A stretch of DNA of 64,000 nt from Porticoccaceae bacterium LTM1 (GCA_030252795.1 CP127080.1:2249501-2313500), one strand, 5' to 3'. Positions 43,801 to 52,245 are shown, counted from the stretch's first letter. Made by a program: numbers and translations. The notes: generated by a model not told the origin, from the sequence alone.

Positions 43801-44392
43801 TAAGACCTAGCCCAAAATCACGAAGCCCATAACGATCATCGACAAAACCCCCGCCGACATTATTAGGCGCATTAACATTCTGGGGCAATCTCTTCAGGAG
43901 TTCATCAAGCCTTGTAACGCCCGAACGCTCAATTTCCTCTCGAGTTAAAATTGTCATCTGCTTAGTCATTTTCCCTGGATCCGAAATCAGTCGGCTACCA
44001 GTAACAACTATTTCTTCAATATTATCTTCTTTAGCAGAGCCTTCTTTACCGACCTCATCTTCGTCATCTTCTTTGATCAAAACTACATTTTCTGAAGTAT
44101 AACGATAGATTAAACCAGTATTTGACAATAAGCTTTTCAACGCCTGCTCTAAAGTAAAAATCCCCTTGAGCGCATCCACCTGAACGCTATAACCAGCTTC
44201 TTCAGAGACTATTATTTGTACGCCAGACAAGCTTGCAAGCTCCATTAATGCTGAGCCTGCATCTTGCGGCTTAATATCCAAATTGAGCTTTTCAGCATCA
44301 TCTTGGGATGCATTAACTAGACCAATGGAAAGCACTGCAGCTATGCTCAGCACTAGCTTTTTATGATAGAAAGAGTATTTTGATATTTTCAT
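40844..44392 (-). CDS. TonB-dependent receptor with N-terminal STN signalling domain (system 2)
   Basis: Outer-membrane receptor of 1182 aa. Signal peptide (LVLSIAAVLSIGLVNAS), STN domain (LDIKPQDAGSALMELASLSG, FTLEQALKSLLSNTGLIY), TonB box EEIVVTGSRL, plug (VNLRGLGSQYSLILIDGRR, DAIGGVVNIVTN) and a long barrel ending NINTTF. It resembles TonB receptor 1 in plan (same STN, same plug wording), so the two are probably paralogues with different ligands. It is longer by 150 residues through barrel loops, including a Cys-bearing loop (DFCKRGDCFSG, near residue 1040). The signalling pair is directly upstream. Confidence 0.92.
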   Translation of the reverse strand: MKISKYSFYHKKLVLSIAAVLSIGLVNASQDDAEKLNLDIKPQDAGSALMELASLSGVQIIVSEEAGYSVQVDALKGIFTLEQALKSLLSNTGLIYRYTSENVVLIKEDDEDEVGKEGSAKEDNIEEIVVTGSRLISDPGKMTKQMTILTREEIERSGVTRLDELLKRLPQNVNAPNNVGGGFVDDRYGLRDFGLGLNVFAGSSVNLRGLGSQYSLILIDGRRPASGGQFGGITDISNIPIDRVDRVEILFDGAAAIYGADAIGGVVNIVTNRAYEGTNVNLTYSDTTDGGSKRYNFSVGHTFSWESGSLTGNFSYQTQEDIDGSARDLALVASQGFSLPVSSPGTVGGNPIFGTNQRNAAMWVKDVDGDGRYDTQSLDERITGGVVAEGEFVFGTRRIPTTVELIRENPTMSSRIILDDPTIFPDLQANLPQDNGYIPVRVLQLPESDGTPFGLYDIDLTNYDGSVLGQEGVYADSAYVPRKGQSLAPEDKTYSIGIDLDQDLTESLTLALSMDYSTTEKRNNTRGNGDEFSIAGRATTHPFMTRVSYAWANEFPQQYQELLIDTYSLSGELDWQVNGDWEVVLGWGLGKTDQISDSYNKLYRDTFLAPAGTIALLDYLHGYYFENFSTRVPIEGVLIHDPFLGFNSSEELIAAAVNPRTHTVNKSFSRDMDFNIRGVLGQLPGGDVRTNIAISHRRNRNEVSSNDATYLLAATDVLGNTGDADIPYLREYEASYGETVNSVGFEVVAPLVGVENSKPFIQDFLISASARIEDYGNTDQRGENWSLGFNWHINNQFAVRFNRDYGLKVANAVRTATPMQGRDYCCFRLYTDETQDQFYGFQEVLHLTGGNNQLDPEIYDTNKLGFIFTPDSLEGLRVELSFIETGAQDRIGAPGVANYSTPDALEQLVDNPTTALYYATPEIVEEFQARALAGEYIGDTIDVGTLIKDARLFNVGSMRQKHADLQLTYNLSTNWGDWFVGWRYQYLHKQEYLQSDFCKRGDCFSGVGAERGPKPDNFNSWVDIVEVMDDDDFIGTSQIFQPVPKHSTALDLNWEYRGLGIGLRTDYRSDTTRIRRDSGWAIIDGQYTPLENVSEVTTSPTRSIDMTFSYDFSGSLFEVPSWMEGTRVSLTVDDVWRKEQEVTQKFIDKQFEPAVNQQFLRINGYAIEPRGRAFSLNINTTF

Positions 44393-44520
44393 TTATTCCC
44401 ACCTCTATGGACCAAACACATAAAACTCTTTGACTGTCCACTTATTAAAAACAATTAGACTGCCATTAAGTTAACGGAGCAGAAACTAAATACCCTGTAA
44501 TTTTTTATATATCTCAACCC

Positions 44521-44565
44521 AAAACAGACAAAACAGACAAAACAGACAAAACAGACAAAACAGAC
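44521..44565. repeat. Five-copy 9-bp tandem repeat (AAAACAGAC) upstream of TonB receptor 2
   Basis: Five exact head-to-tail copies of AAAACAGAC, about 130 bases before the receptor start and between fecR and the receptor. The unit is a multiple of three but lies in non-coding DNA, so copy-number change would alter promoter spacing rather than a reading frame. An AGGGT ... GTTAACTTA sequence on the minus strand (about 44496-44470) between repeat and gene may be the ECF promoter. Confidence 0.95.
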
Positions 44566-44627
44566 AATATGGATCCACTCTAATGAAACACACAATCTAA
44601 ATATTGAAACATTTAAATTTATAACTT

Positions 44628-45674
44628 TTATCCTTCAGACCCAACAATAACAATTCGATCAAAGTGACTTATAACCTTAATTGGCAGAATCTGCTCAAGA
44701 GCCTTTAAAGCTGCCCCCAAATCTTTGATATCAACTGCCACATATACACCAAGATCCATAATTTCTTTATCTTCAATTAGAATCTTTTTGCCACTATAAC
44801 GATTAAGCTCCTGAATCACTTTATAGAGAGGTTCTTTATAAAAGCGAATCAAACCATTTCGCCACCCTCCATATTCATTTTGTGAAGCAGATTGATAAGC
44901 CTCCATCTCATTATTAGCGATATCAAATTCAGCAACCCAACCACCTTTTACTCGATACTGTTTCGATTGCGAATTTTGCGATATAGGATTTTCAATCAAT
45001 GACGCTGAAGGTGAAACATCATCCCCCGGAAAATGAACAGCCACCTCCCCCTCAACGACTGCCAGCTGATAGTGGCCAGGTGATTTTCGAATATTAAATT
45101 CTGTCCCGAGTACAGTTACTGTTTTAACCCCCAAGTCCACTGTAAAGGTTTTTTCCGGATTAGGTGCCACATCAAAGTAAGCCTCACCGCGGTCCAGAAT
45201 AATCCTACGTTGCCCTTCAGTGTAGTCAACCAGAAGCTGGGTAGCTGTATTCATATTGACTACACTGCCATCTGGCAGCTGAATTTCTTTCTGCTCACCG
45301 ATTCTGGTCACATAACGCTGCATATCGGAACGTGAAAGTTCTTTTTCTGAAAGATTCAAATATCCGAACAAGCCAACACAAAAAGCTATTAGGATGCCAG
45401 CTGTCATTGATAAAGCTCTCTGGGCATTCAAACGGCCCTTACTCCAAGATGATCCATGCTGATTGGCTACTACCCGAACATCAGGATCATCTGACAGCCT
45501 TTCTAGATCAGCAAGAAATTCCAAGCTTCCTAGATAATCTTCCCGAAACTGAGGATCCATGGCTGCTTTTTGACGAATCGCCTTCACTTCTTCATCAGAG
45601 AGTCTTCCCGAATAAAGACGAGCCAATGCATAATCACTGCTTGAACCAACTATTTTGTCTGCTTGACTATTCAT
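44628..45674 (-). CDS. FecR-type transmembrane sensor (system 2)
   Basis: Inner-membrane regulator of 348 aa, similar in plan to the island 1 protein. A cytoplasmic part (1-80), one membrane helix (LSMTAGILIAFCVGLFGYL, about 86-104), the FecR domain (LPDGSVVNMNTATQLLVDY, DRGEAYFDVAPNPEKTF, VLGTEFNI) and a C-terminal STN-like domain (YKVIQELNRYSGKKILIE, LKALEQILPIKV). Its start overlaps the sigma gene by 8 bases. Shared wording with the first FecR protein points to duplication of the regulatory set. Confidence 0.92.
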   Translation of the reverse strand: MNSQADKIVGSSSDYALARLYSGRLSDEEVKAIRQKAAMDPQFREDYLGSLEFLADLERLSDDPDVRVVANQHGSSWSKGRLNAQRALSMTAGILIAFCVGLFGYLNLSEKELSRSDMQRYVTRIGEQKEIQLPDGSVVNMNTATQLLVDYTEGQRRIILDRGEAYFDVAPNPEKTFTVDLGVKTVTVLGTEFNIRKSPGHYQLAVVEGEVAVHFPGDDVSPSASLIENPISQNSQSKQYRVKGGWVAEFDIANNEMEAYQSASQNEYGGWRNGLIRFYKEPLYKVIQELNRYSGKKILIEDKEIMDLGVYVAVDIKDLGAALKALEQILPIKVISHFDRIVIVGSEG

Positions 45675-46257
45675 AATCGCTCTCCTTTTCTCTCAGCTTT
45701 CTCTCCGCCTTACGTATTTTAGCCATCGCTTGAGAAATGAAATGCTCGACTTGTTTTAAAGTCACATCCATGTATTCAGCGATATCTTGATAGCTCATAT
45801 TATTAAAACGGCTGAGGATAAAGGCTTTCCTCCATGCTGGTCGCATCCTCAAAATTACCGATTTCATTGCTTCCAAATCACGCAATGCCGAAACGATCAC
45901 TTCCGGCGTCTGCTCGTTGACCCTCTCCGCTTCAGAATTTTTTTCCCTGACTACATAATCTTTTCGAGTCATAGCCTTTCTCTGCAGATCAACAACCATG
46001 TTGTTCGCCATGGTCAGAAAAAAAGAGAGATTACTGCCAGTTTCCGGCGACATTTTCATTTCAAGCCCATCAAGGGCAATCAACCTTGAAAACAATTCCT
46101 GCACCAGATCATCAACTTCATCCTCTGGCATCAACCGTGCAAGATAGAACCTTCTTATCATAGGGGCATACTCATCAAACAATTGTTTGACAAGCTGTTG
46201 CCGCCCCTGCTTCTGGCGGGATGAAAGGTTTATAACGTTGTCCGATTTATGGACCAT
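45667..46257 (-). CDS. ECF sigma factor, FecI-type (system 2)
   Basis: Sigma factor of 196 aa, the same length as the island 1 sigma. Region 2: LFDEYAPMIRRFYLARLM, VDDLVQELFSRLIAL, LSFFLTMANNMVVDL. Region 4: RMRPAWRKAFILSRFNNMSYQDIAEYMDVTLKQVEHFI, shown as the helix-turn-helix core DVTLKQVEHFISQAM. ATG 46257 is the start. Upstream (46258-46602) an AGGGC block and TGTAAGTTA occur on the minus strand but with longer spacing than the island 1 element, so autoregulation is less certain. That spacer also holds a C-rich hairpin at 46486-46513. Confidence 0.9.
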   Translation of the reverse strand: MVHKSDNVINLSSRQKQGRQQLVKQLFDEYAPMIRRFYLARLMPEDEVDDLVQELFSRLIALDGLEMKMSPETGSNLSFFLTMANNMVVDLQRKAMTRKDYVVREKNSEAERVNEQTPEVIVSALRDLEAMKSVILRMRPAWRKAFILSRFNNMSYQDIAEYMDVTLKQVEHFISQAMAKIRKAERKLREKESDYE

Positions 46258-46602
46258 AGATTACCGACGTATAATCTTTACAGAGCCTTACTATCAGTAA
46301 ACGGCTCAGCCCCAAAAAACCCCGAGAATTTAACCCCTTTTATTTCAATAACTTACAATCATTTTATAAAAAATTTGCCCTATCTCAGGAACCGATTTGA
46401 TTACAATTTAATTTGACACCAAAAAACTGAGAGGTGGAAATATTGGTGTGTACCGGTCTCAACCGATCATATTCAGAATAGCACCTCCCCCTCACATCAG
46501 CAGATGCAGGGGGAAAGTGATTTTTGAGAGGGATTACCTGGCTGCCTCAATATTGAATAATGAAAATAGCCGTAACAAAATAAAATACTTAGAAGAAGAG
46601 AG

Positions 46603-47436
46603 TTACACCATCATGGCAGCGAGGTCTTCTCCCTTCTCAAGGATGACTTCCAGTCTGTGAAGAACACGATCTTTACCCAGCCCAAGCAATTGGGCCTGCT
46701 CTTCAGGGAAAAACTCCTCATCGTCTTCATCCATCTCTGCATCGGTAACTTTTACCAGATGGGATGAAATACTTAGAACCGCAGCGTAATTAGCTTTCTC
46801 TTCATAACTGGCCGGATCGAGCTGGCAGCGAATAGCTTCTTGAATGACCTCCGGGAAATCCCAGCGACTGGCCAGTTCGGCACCCACCTCAGCAAAATCG
46901 ATGCCCAGTAATTTCTTTTGGGTTTCGGCCCGATCAGCGCCGATGTCTTCATAGCCATCAATATCAGCACTCAGTTCAGGTTCAGCCATGCGAATCAGCA
47001 GGTCGCCGATACGGTGCAGCATTCCGCAAACAAAGGCGACGTTGGGATCAAGCTTGGCCATTCTTCCCAGTTCACGCGAAAGGCTCGCAACCAGGAAACA
47101 GTTGCGCCAGAAAGCACGCTTGTCAAAGTTGGGCAGTGCAGGAAAGAGGCCAGTGGCACTGGAGGCGATCACCAGGGTTCGCAGGGCCGACAGTCCCAGC
47201 AGAACAACCGCCTGATCCAGAGTAGCGACATTACGGGCACCCCCAAAGTAGGCTGAGTTAGCCAGGCGAAGTACCTTGGCGGTAAGCACCTGATCCATTG
47301 CAACCTTGGCGGCGACTTCACCCAAATGGGCTCCGCTTTCCTCTTCTTTGTCAAAGGATTCAAGCAGTTCCTGGGCAATTTTGGGCATTCCGGGGGGGAG
47401 CTGGCGAACCCGGCCAAAGAGTTCATCGACTGTCAT
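46603..47436 (-). CDS. HDOD domain signalling protein
   Basis: Cytoplasmic protein of 277 aa with one HDOD domain (about 10-215), a catalytically inactive relative of HD phosphohydrolases used as an output or scaffold module in motility and stress signalling. Typical are LPPGMPKIAQELLESF, VLRLANSAYFGG, LDQAVVLLGLSALRTLV and FVCGMLHRIGDLLI, where the usual HD pair is H-R, in keeping with non-enzymatic HDOD. An acidic stretch (DEDDEEFFPEE) lies near the C-terminus. It stands alone on the minus strand. Confidence 0.9.
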   Translation of the reverse strand: MTVDELFGRVRQLPPGMPKIAQELLESFDKEEESGAHLGEVAAKVAMDQVLTAKVLRLANSAYFGGARNVATLDQAVVLLGLSALRTLVIASSATGLFPALPNFDKRAFWRNCFLVASLSRELGRMAKLDPNVAFVCGMLHRIGDLLIRMAEPELSADIDGYEDIGADRAETQKKLLGIDFAEVGAELASRWDFPEVIQEAIRCQLDPASYEEKANYAAVLSISSHLVKVTDAEMDEDDEEFFPEEQAQLLGLGKDRVLHRLEVILEKGEDLAAMMV

Positions 47437-47576
47437 GGCAATACTCGCGTTTGTAATTGTCGTTATAACGCTGCGGCAGCGTGTTGTTTTTATTCAGATA
47501 AGCGGGCAATCATAAGCCAAAATTGAGCCGAGAGCGAGCCAACACCCTTTCAGCTGTCTTGTGAAAATACCGGCTA

Positions 47577-49229
47577 TCAAATGGGACAAGTGACTTTACC
47601 CAGTCGCTCTGTCAGCAACCGGTTCTCTCTGTAATCGATGGGCACCACCACAAGACTTGGGCCCTGCTCGGCAAAGGCATCCTGAAGAATCGATTTGAGG
47701 TCAGAACTGTGGGTTACCAGGTGGCCATGCCACCCAAATGCTGAAGCCAACTGCAACCAATCGGGGTTGCCGAAATCCAGGTCAGTATGATGACCAAACT
47801 CGTTATCCTGCTTCCAGGCAATCAAGCCGTAACTGTTATCTTCCCAAACCATCACAACAATCTGGCTGTTGAGGCGCCTCGCTGTTTCCATCTCCTGAAC
47901 GTTCATCAAAAATCCGGCATCACCGCAGATGGCCATGATTTTACGATCCGGGTAAACCAGTGACGCAGCAATGGATCCCGGCAACGCGAAACCCATTGAA
48001 CAGAATCCATTTGGAATCAGGCAGGTGTTAGGTTCATGGCACTGATAATGGCGGGCAATCCACATTTTATGTGCCCCAACATCCGACAGAAGAATATCGT
48101 CTGGCCCCAAAATTTCGCGGCTATCCCACAATACCTTCTGGGGGCGAATTGGCGCGGGATTATCATCGTCTTTATGGGCGGAAATTTCTGCCCACATATC
48201 GTGGCGCACCATTCGCTGCTGATCCAACTCGAAGTTAAACGGACCATTGGCATCCACTCGTTCATTGATCATCCATAGCGCGTGAGCCAGATCCCCTACC
48301 ACCTCAACCTGGGGATGATAGTTCTGGTCAATTTCGGCCGGCAGAAAGTCGATATGCACCACATCCTTATCTCTCTCCGGATTCCACAAGCTGGGGTGGT
48401 ATTCAACCATGTCGTAGCCAATGGTAATAATCAGGTCTGCAGCATCCACCGCACAAGAGACAAAATCCCTTGACCCCAGCCCGATGGTATAGAGGCAGTA
48501 ATCTGCATCCATGTCGACGCACCCTTTGGCCATAAAGGTACTAACAACACCGATGCCGGTTTTGTCGCAGAGAAGTCGCAACTGTTTGCTGGCACGGCGA
48601 CGAATACAGCCATTGCCTGCGATGATGAGTGGCCGTCTCGCCTGCCGGATTTTGTCAAAAGCCCTGTCCACCGCTTTGTCATCAGGTACAGAACGACGAA
48701 ATTTGCGCACGTTCATCGGTGGCCTGGTGGTCATATGCTTGGCAATATCCTCAGGCAGCTCTATGTGAACCGCGCCGGGCTTTTCAGTGCGAGCAAGGCG
48801 CACTGCTTTACGTACTATCTCGGGAATGCTGTCCGCATATATAACCTGGGTAGCCCATTTGGTTACCGGTTCAAACATTCCAACCACATCCATCACTTGA
48901 TGAGACTCCTTGTGAAGCCGCGCCGACGCCCCCTGGCCGGTCAGCACAAGCATGGGAGCTCTATCCATGTTCGAATCGGCAACCCCGGTGATCAGGTTTG
49001 TTGCTCCTGGCCCCAGAGTACCCAGGCATCCGGCGGGGTTACCGGTCAGGCGACCGTAGATCTCGGCCATAAAGGCGGCACCCTGTTCATGCCGGGTAAG
49101 GATAAAACGGATCTTTGTGCTCCCTTCGAGAGACATCATAAAGTCGGCGTTCTCTTCTCCAGGAACCCCGAAAATGTACTCTATACCCTCTTCTTCAAGG
49201 CATTTCACAAACAGGTCTGACGCTTTCAT
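47577..49229 (-). CDS. Thiamine-diphosphate enzyme, acetolactate-synthase type
   Basis: Cytoplasmic enzyme of 550 aa of the acetohydroxyacid synthase / acetolactate synthase family, condensing two pyruvates or related keto acids. N-terminal PYR domain with the activating Glu in LTRHEQGAAFMAEIYGR; central domain; C-terminal PP domain with CGDAGFLMNVQEMETARRLN carrying the GDG-N cofactor motif (here GDA). There is no regulatory small subunit beside it, which suggests a catabolic AlsS-like or uncharacterised enzyme rather than IlvB. The exact product is not assigned. Divergent from the NSS transporter. Confidence 0.88.
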   Translation of the reverse strand: MKASDLFVKCLEEEGIEYIFGVPGEENADFMMSLEGSTKIRFILTRHEQGAAFMAEIYGRLTGNPAGCLGTLGPGATNLITGVADSNMDRAPMLVLTGQGASARLHKESHQVMDVVGMFEPVTKWATQVIYADSIPEIVRKAVRLARTEKPGAVHIELPEDIAKHMTTRPPMNVRKFRRSVPDDKAVDRAFDKIRQARRPLIIAGNGCIRRRASKQLRLLCDKTGIGVVSTFMAKGCVDMDADYCLYTIGLGSRDFVSCAVDAADLIITIGYDMVEYHPSLWNPERDKDVVHIDFLPAEIDQNYHPQVEVVGDLAHALWMINERVDANGPFNFELDQQRMVRHDMWAEISAHKDDDNPAPIRPQKVLWDSREILGPDDILLSDVGAHKMWIARHYQCHEPNTCLIPNGFCSMGFALPGSIAASLVYPDRKIMAICGDAGFLMNVQEMETARRLNSQIVVMVWEDNSYGLIAWKQDNEFGHHTDLDFGNPDWLQLASAFGWHGHLVTHSSDLKSILQDAFAEQGPSLVVVPIDYRENRLLTERLGKVTCPI

Positions 49230-49362
49230 GTGGAGCCCTTTTGTTTCCTGGATAGAGTCAGCACAGCAACTCTTTTGCTTTCCGCTAGCGATAGGTGATT
49301 TATACCTTGTAATGCCGGTATTATGCTCAGCTGTTCAATTACATAATTAAAAGGTAGCTCAG

Positions 49363-50715
49363 ATGCAGACTGATAGGGGGCAATTCACTTCGCGGTTCGG
49401 CTTTATCATGGCAGCAGCAGGCTCTGCTGTCGGATTAGGTAATGTGTGGGGATTCCCTACCAATACAGCCAGTAATGGTGGCGGAGCCTTTCTTTTGATG
49501 TACCTGGTGTTGGCGTTCTGTCTCGCCTACCCCGCGCTGATGGCCGAGCTGGTTATTGGTCGCCACACTCAATCCAATATGGTGACAGCATTAAAGTCCG
49601 TTTCTCGCGGTCCATTCATGCGCCAATTTGGCCGTTTTACTGGCTTTTACGGCATTATTGTCGCCAGCCTGATTCTCAGCTTTTACAGCATTGTTGCTGG
49701 CTGGATGCTCTCCTTTACCCTGGAACCTGTCGCTGCGGCAGCCGGCATGAGCTCCCAGTCTGAATGGTTAACCACTTTTAGCGTCGAGCGTAACTTGGTA
49801 TTTGCTGCCTTTTTCTCTCTTTTAACCATTTGGGTTATCAGCGCGGGGGTTGAAAAAGGAATTGAAAAGTGGTCCAGCCTTTTAATGCCTGCCTTGCTGG
49901 TGATTCTGGTCTTACTGATTGTTTACGTGCTGTTTCAGGATGGCGCTATGGAAGGCCTGAAACATTATCTGGTACCGGACTTCAGCCGGATCACTGAACC
50001 GAAATTGATGATCAGCGCTTTGGGACAAGCCTTTTTCTCGCTCTCGCTCGGGGTCGGTACCATGTTGATTTATGGTTCCTACGTCAAGAAATCGGAAAAC
50101 CTGCCAAAACTCGGGGCCATCGTAACCGCCGTTGATATAAGCATCGCCTTTTTGGCCGGGTTACTCATTTTGCCGGCCATGTTTGTGGCGCAAAAGAATG
50201 GTGTATCAATCTACAATGAAACCGGTGCACTTCTGTCTGAAGACACGCTTATATTCCAAACCCTGCCAGCGTTGTTTGAAACCATGGGCGGAGCCGGATT
50301 GGTTGTTGCCTTTGCATTCTTTACATTGATGTCCATCGCATCACTGACCTCTTCTATCTCCATGCTGGAAGTTCCGGTTGCCTATGCGGTTGAAACCCAC
50401 AATCTGAAGCGCCGCACTGCCACATGGGCAATCGGTCTGGCTATCCTTGGCATCAGTGCCATTATTGTGCTGAATTTCGAATCACTGTTTTTGTTTGTTG
50501 TCCATTTAACCACTCGGTACAGCCAGCCTCTGCTGGGCATCGCGATCTGTATTTTTGCCGGTTGGGTGATGCACCGCCACAAACTTCTGGAAGAAGTAAA
50601 ACAGGGATTGCCAGAGGTAGAAAAAACCCTGTTCTGGAAAGTTTGGCCAGTGTATGTGAAGTTCTTCTGTCCGACCCTGATTCTGCTTACCTTCATTCAA
50701 AGTTTGAGAGGATAA
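49363..50715 (+). CDS. Sodium-dependent transporter of the NSS (SNF) family
   Basis: Inner-membrane symporter of 450 aa with about 11 helices. The first helix motif RFGFIMAAAGSAVGLGNVWGFP is the sodium- and substrate-binding signature of LeuT-type proteins, and GGGAFLLMYLVLAFCLAYPAL is the second. Likely carries an amino acid or similar solute; specificity is not readable. The ABM gene follows after 3 bases, so the two are probably one operon. Confidence 0.93.
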   Translation: MQTDRGQFTSRFGFIMAAAGSAVGLGNVWGFPTNTASNGGGAFLLMYLVLAFCLAYPALMAELVIGRHTQSNMVTALKSVSRGPFMRQFGRFTGFYGIIVASLILSFYSIVAGWMLSFTLEPVAAAAGMSSQSEWLTTFSVERNLVFAAFFSLLTIWVISAGVEKGIEKWSSLLMPALLVILVLLIVYVLFQDGAMEGLKHYLVPDFSRITEPKLMISALGQAFFSLSLGVGTMLIYGSYVKKSENLPKLGAIVTAVDISIAFLAGLLILPAMFVAQKNGVSIYNETGALLSEDTLIFQTLPALFETMGGAGLVVAFAFFTLMSIASLTSSISMLEVPVAYAVETHNLKRRTATWAIGLAILGISAIIVLNFESLFLFVVHLTTRYSQPLLGIAICIFAGWVMHRHKLLEEVKQGLPEVEKTLFWKVWPVYVKFFCPTLILLTFIQSLRG

Positions 50716-50718
50716 GCT

Positions 50719-51033
50719 ATGTTTGCCGTAATCTTCAGCGCTGTACTTAACCCTGAAGCCAACGAGGAAGATTACGGCAATACCATTCAGCGTATGCGCC
50801 ATCTGGCAGAGCAACTGGATGGCTTTATTTCCATGCAAAGTGTTTGTGAAGGAGAGTCGGAAATTACTATTTCCTACTGGAAATCACTTGACGCGATCAG
50901 GGAGTGGAAAGCCAATCCGGAGCATCAGATTGCGCAGGCAAAGGGAAGAAAGAGATGGTACAAAAACTATAAGGTAGAGGTCGTTGAGGTAACTCGCAGT
51001 TATTCTTTTACTGCAACAAATCACGCAACCTGA
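50719..51033 (+). CDS. Antibiotic biosynthesis monooxygenase (ABM) fold protein
   Basis: Small cytoplasmic protein of 104 aa with a dimeric alpha/beta-barrel fold. FAVIFSAVLNPEANEEDY at the start, LDGFISMQSVCEGESEITISYW in the middle and a short helix DAIREWKANPEHQIAQ are typical of ABM proteins, which act as cofactor-free oxygenases or heme-degrading enzymes. A specific reaction cannot be assigned. It follows the NSS transporter directly and is convergent with the HNH gene. Confidence 0.85.
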   Translation: MFAVIFSAVLNPEANEEDYGNTIQRMRHLAEQLDGFISMQSVCEGESEITISYWKSLDAIREWKANPEHQIAQAKGRKRWYKNYKVEVVEVTRSYSFTATNHAT

Positions 51034-51074
51034 TTCATTTAAACCTGCTTCCAACCCTGCTGCTTATCCCACCA

Positions 51075-51635
51075 TTACAGCCAGCGGGAATTTTTTGAAA
51101 ATTGTCCTCTTAAAAACTCCATCTGGTCACCCAGAATACGGCGACTGTTGATCAACGCCAGGTACTCTGCATTATTTGGCCGATAAGGTAGTGCCACCAA
51201 CTGCATATCAATCTCTTCCAGCAGTGAATCGGCTTTTCTCTGATTACAACGACGGCAAGCAGCCACCACATTCATCCAACGGTCTTTGCCCCCCTTTGAG
51301 GTTGGAACAATATGGTCTCTGGTCAGCTCCTGCGCCGAAAATTCTCGCGCACAATACATGCACATATGAGCATCGCGAACAAACAATGCAGGGTTACTGA
51401 GAGGAAAATTTTTACGTGGCCTGGCAAGGCGTTCCCCTCCGCAAGCAATAATACTGGGTAAGTCAACGACCGTTTGCAGCCCCGTCAACCTGGAGTGACC
51501 ACCGTGAATGCGCTGCACCACTTTGCCCATACTCCAGACCACCAACTCTCGCGAATACATGCACACAGCATCCTGCCACCCCAGCCATTCAATTGGCTGC
51601 CCAGCGAGATTCAAACGCAAAATCATTGGTTGCAT
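51075..51635 (-). CDS. HNH endonuclease domain protein
   Basis: Protein of 186 aa. An N-terminal portion (PIEWLGWQDAVCMYSRELVVW) of a type seen in stand-alone bacterial HNH proteins precedes the HNH core: CMYCAREFSAQELTRDHIVPTSKGG, then NVVAACRRCNQRKADSLLEE. Two CxxC pairs bind structural zinc and the D-H pair is the catalytic site. Proteins of this kind are widespread in Gammaproteobacteria as chromosomal genes; their role is unclear (possibly DNA repair). Not linked to a mobile element here. Confidence 0.9.
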   Translation of the reverse strand: MQPMILRLNLAGQPIEWLGWQDAVCMYSRELVVWSMGKVVQRIHGGHSRLTGLQTVVDLPSIIACGGERLARPRKNFPLSNPALFVRDAHMCMYCAREFSAQELTRDHIVPTSKGGKDRWMNVVAACRRCNQRKADSLLEEIDMQLVALPYRPNNAEYLALINSRRILGDQMEFLRGQFSKNSRWL

Positions 51636-51950
51636 GACTCTCTCCCCCTAACCGGTCGACTACAAACACCTTTTCCAAGCCCCATAAAAGCAAAAACTCC
51701 AGCGGGAGGTCCCGATGGAGTTTGGAAATCAGATAGAAGAGTCACCTGGCCACGGATGACTGACATCCGGTGCAATAGCGAGTAAATAAGATTCAGGCTA
51801 TCTCTATTGAAGGCAATGTCCTTCCCAGTTACTGTACACCCAATAACCACAGCATACCCTTTGCAGGTACAGTGTCAACTGCTTATGAAGCGCAATCCCA
51901 GGGCAAATTTGTGAGGATTTTGTGACAGAAAGCTGAACCTTCCCAGCCCC

Positions 51951-51982
51951 AAAAAGAAAAACCCTCTGGCAGAACCAGAGGG
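51951..51982 (-). terminator. Rho-independent terminator of the Rsm-type RNA
   Basis: On the minus strand CCCTCTGG-TTCTG-CCAGAGGG followed by TTTTTCTTTTT. No protein gene lies upstream on this strand, which is what first indicated an RNA gene. Confidence 0.92.
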
Positions 51983-52075
51983 TAAAAAGCAGTATAGCCA
52001 TTCCAACCATGGACCCCTCGACTCATATCCATATCATCCGTGGGGGTACACATCCGTGTGACAGAGCATCCATGC
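51951..52075 (-). ncRNA. Rsm/Csr-type regulatory RNA (RsmY/RsmZ-like)
   Basis: An RNA of about 120 nt with no reading frame. On the minus strand it contains five GGA motifs (TCC on the plus strand at 52069-71, 52053-55, 52037-39, 52028-30 and 52002-04). Three or more lie in apical loops of small hairpins: GCATGGATGC, CACACGGATGTG, ATATGGATAT. This is the pattern of RNAs that titrate CsrA/RsmA. A -10-like TATTAG sits at 52080-52085, a strong terminator ends it, and a GacA-like box is centred about 67 bases upstream of the inferred start, the usual distance. Family assigned from these signals, not from sequence identity. Confidence 0.8.
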
Positions 52076-52132
52076 GGGGCTAATAGTGGCTCTTTTCCGT
52101 TTAGGTGAACATCAGGAAATATCTGCTTTTCC

Positions 52133-52150
52133 TGTAGGATATTTCCTACC
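52133..52150 (-). promoter_or_regulatory. GacA/UvrY-type upstream activating box
   Basis: TGTAGG-ATATTT-CCTACC, a near-perfect palindrome matching TGTAAG-N6-CTTACA except for one change in the first half and two in the second. Its distance to the RNA start fits activation by GacA. Expected control: GacS/GacA switches on the RNA, which in turn relieves RsmA repression. Confidence 0.65.
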
Positions 52151-52245
52151 CTTGAATTGGTTTACCACTCAATAGAGCCATTGACCGGACAGCAAGGCTC
52201 GGCTACGGTTGCGCCCTGTCTGCAATCACCACAGGTTAATAGAAA

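Noticed and set aside
44521-44565. CRISPR-like array
   Set aside because: The 9-bp units are head-to-tail without spacers, so it is a simple tandem repeat.
46486-46513. C-rich hairpin between the HDOD gene and sigma factor 2 as a terminator
   Set aside because: The stem CCCCCT-GCATC / GATGT-GAGGGGG is good but no T-run follows on the minus strand, so termination is not supported.
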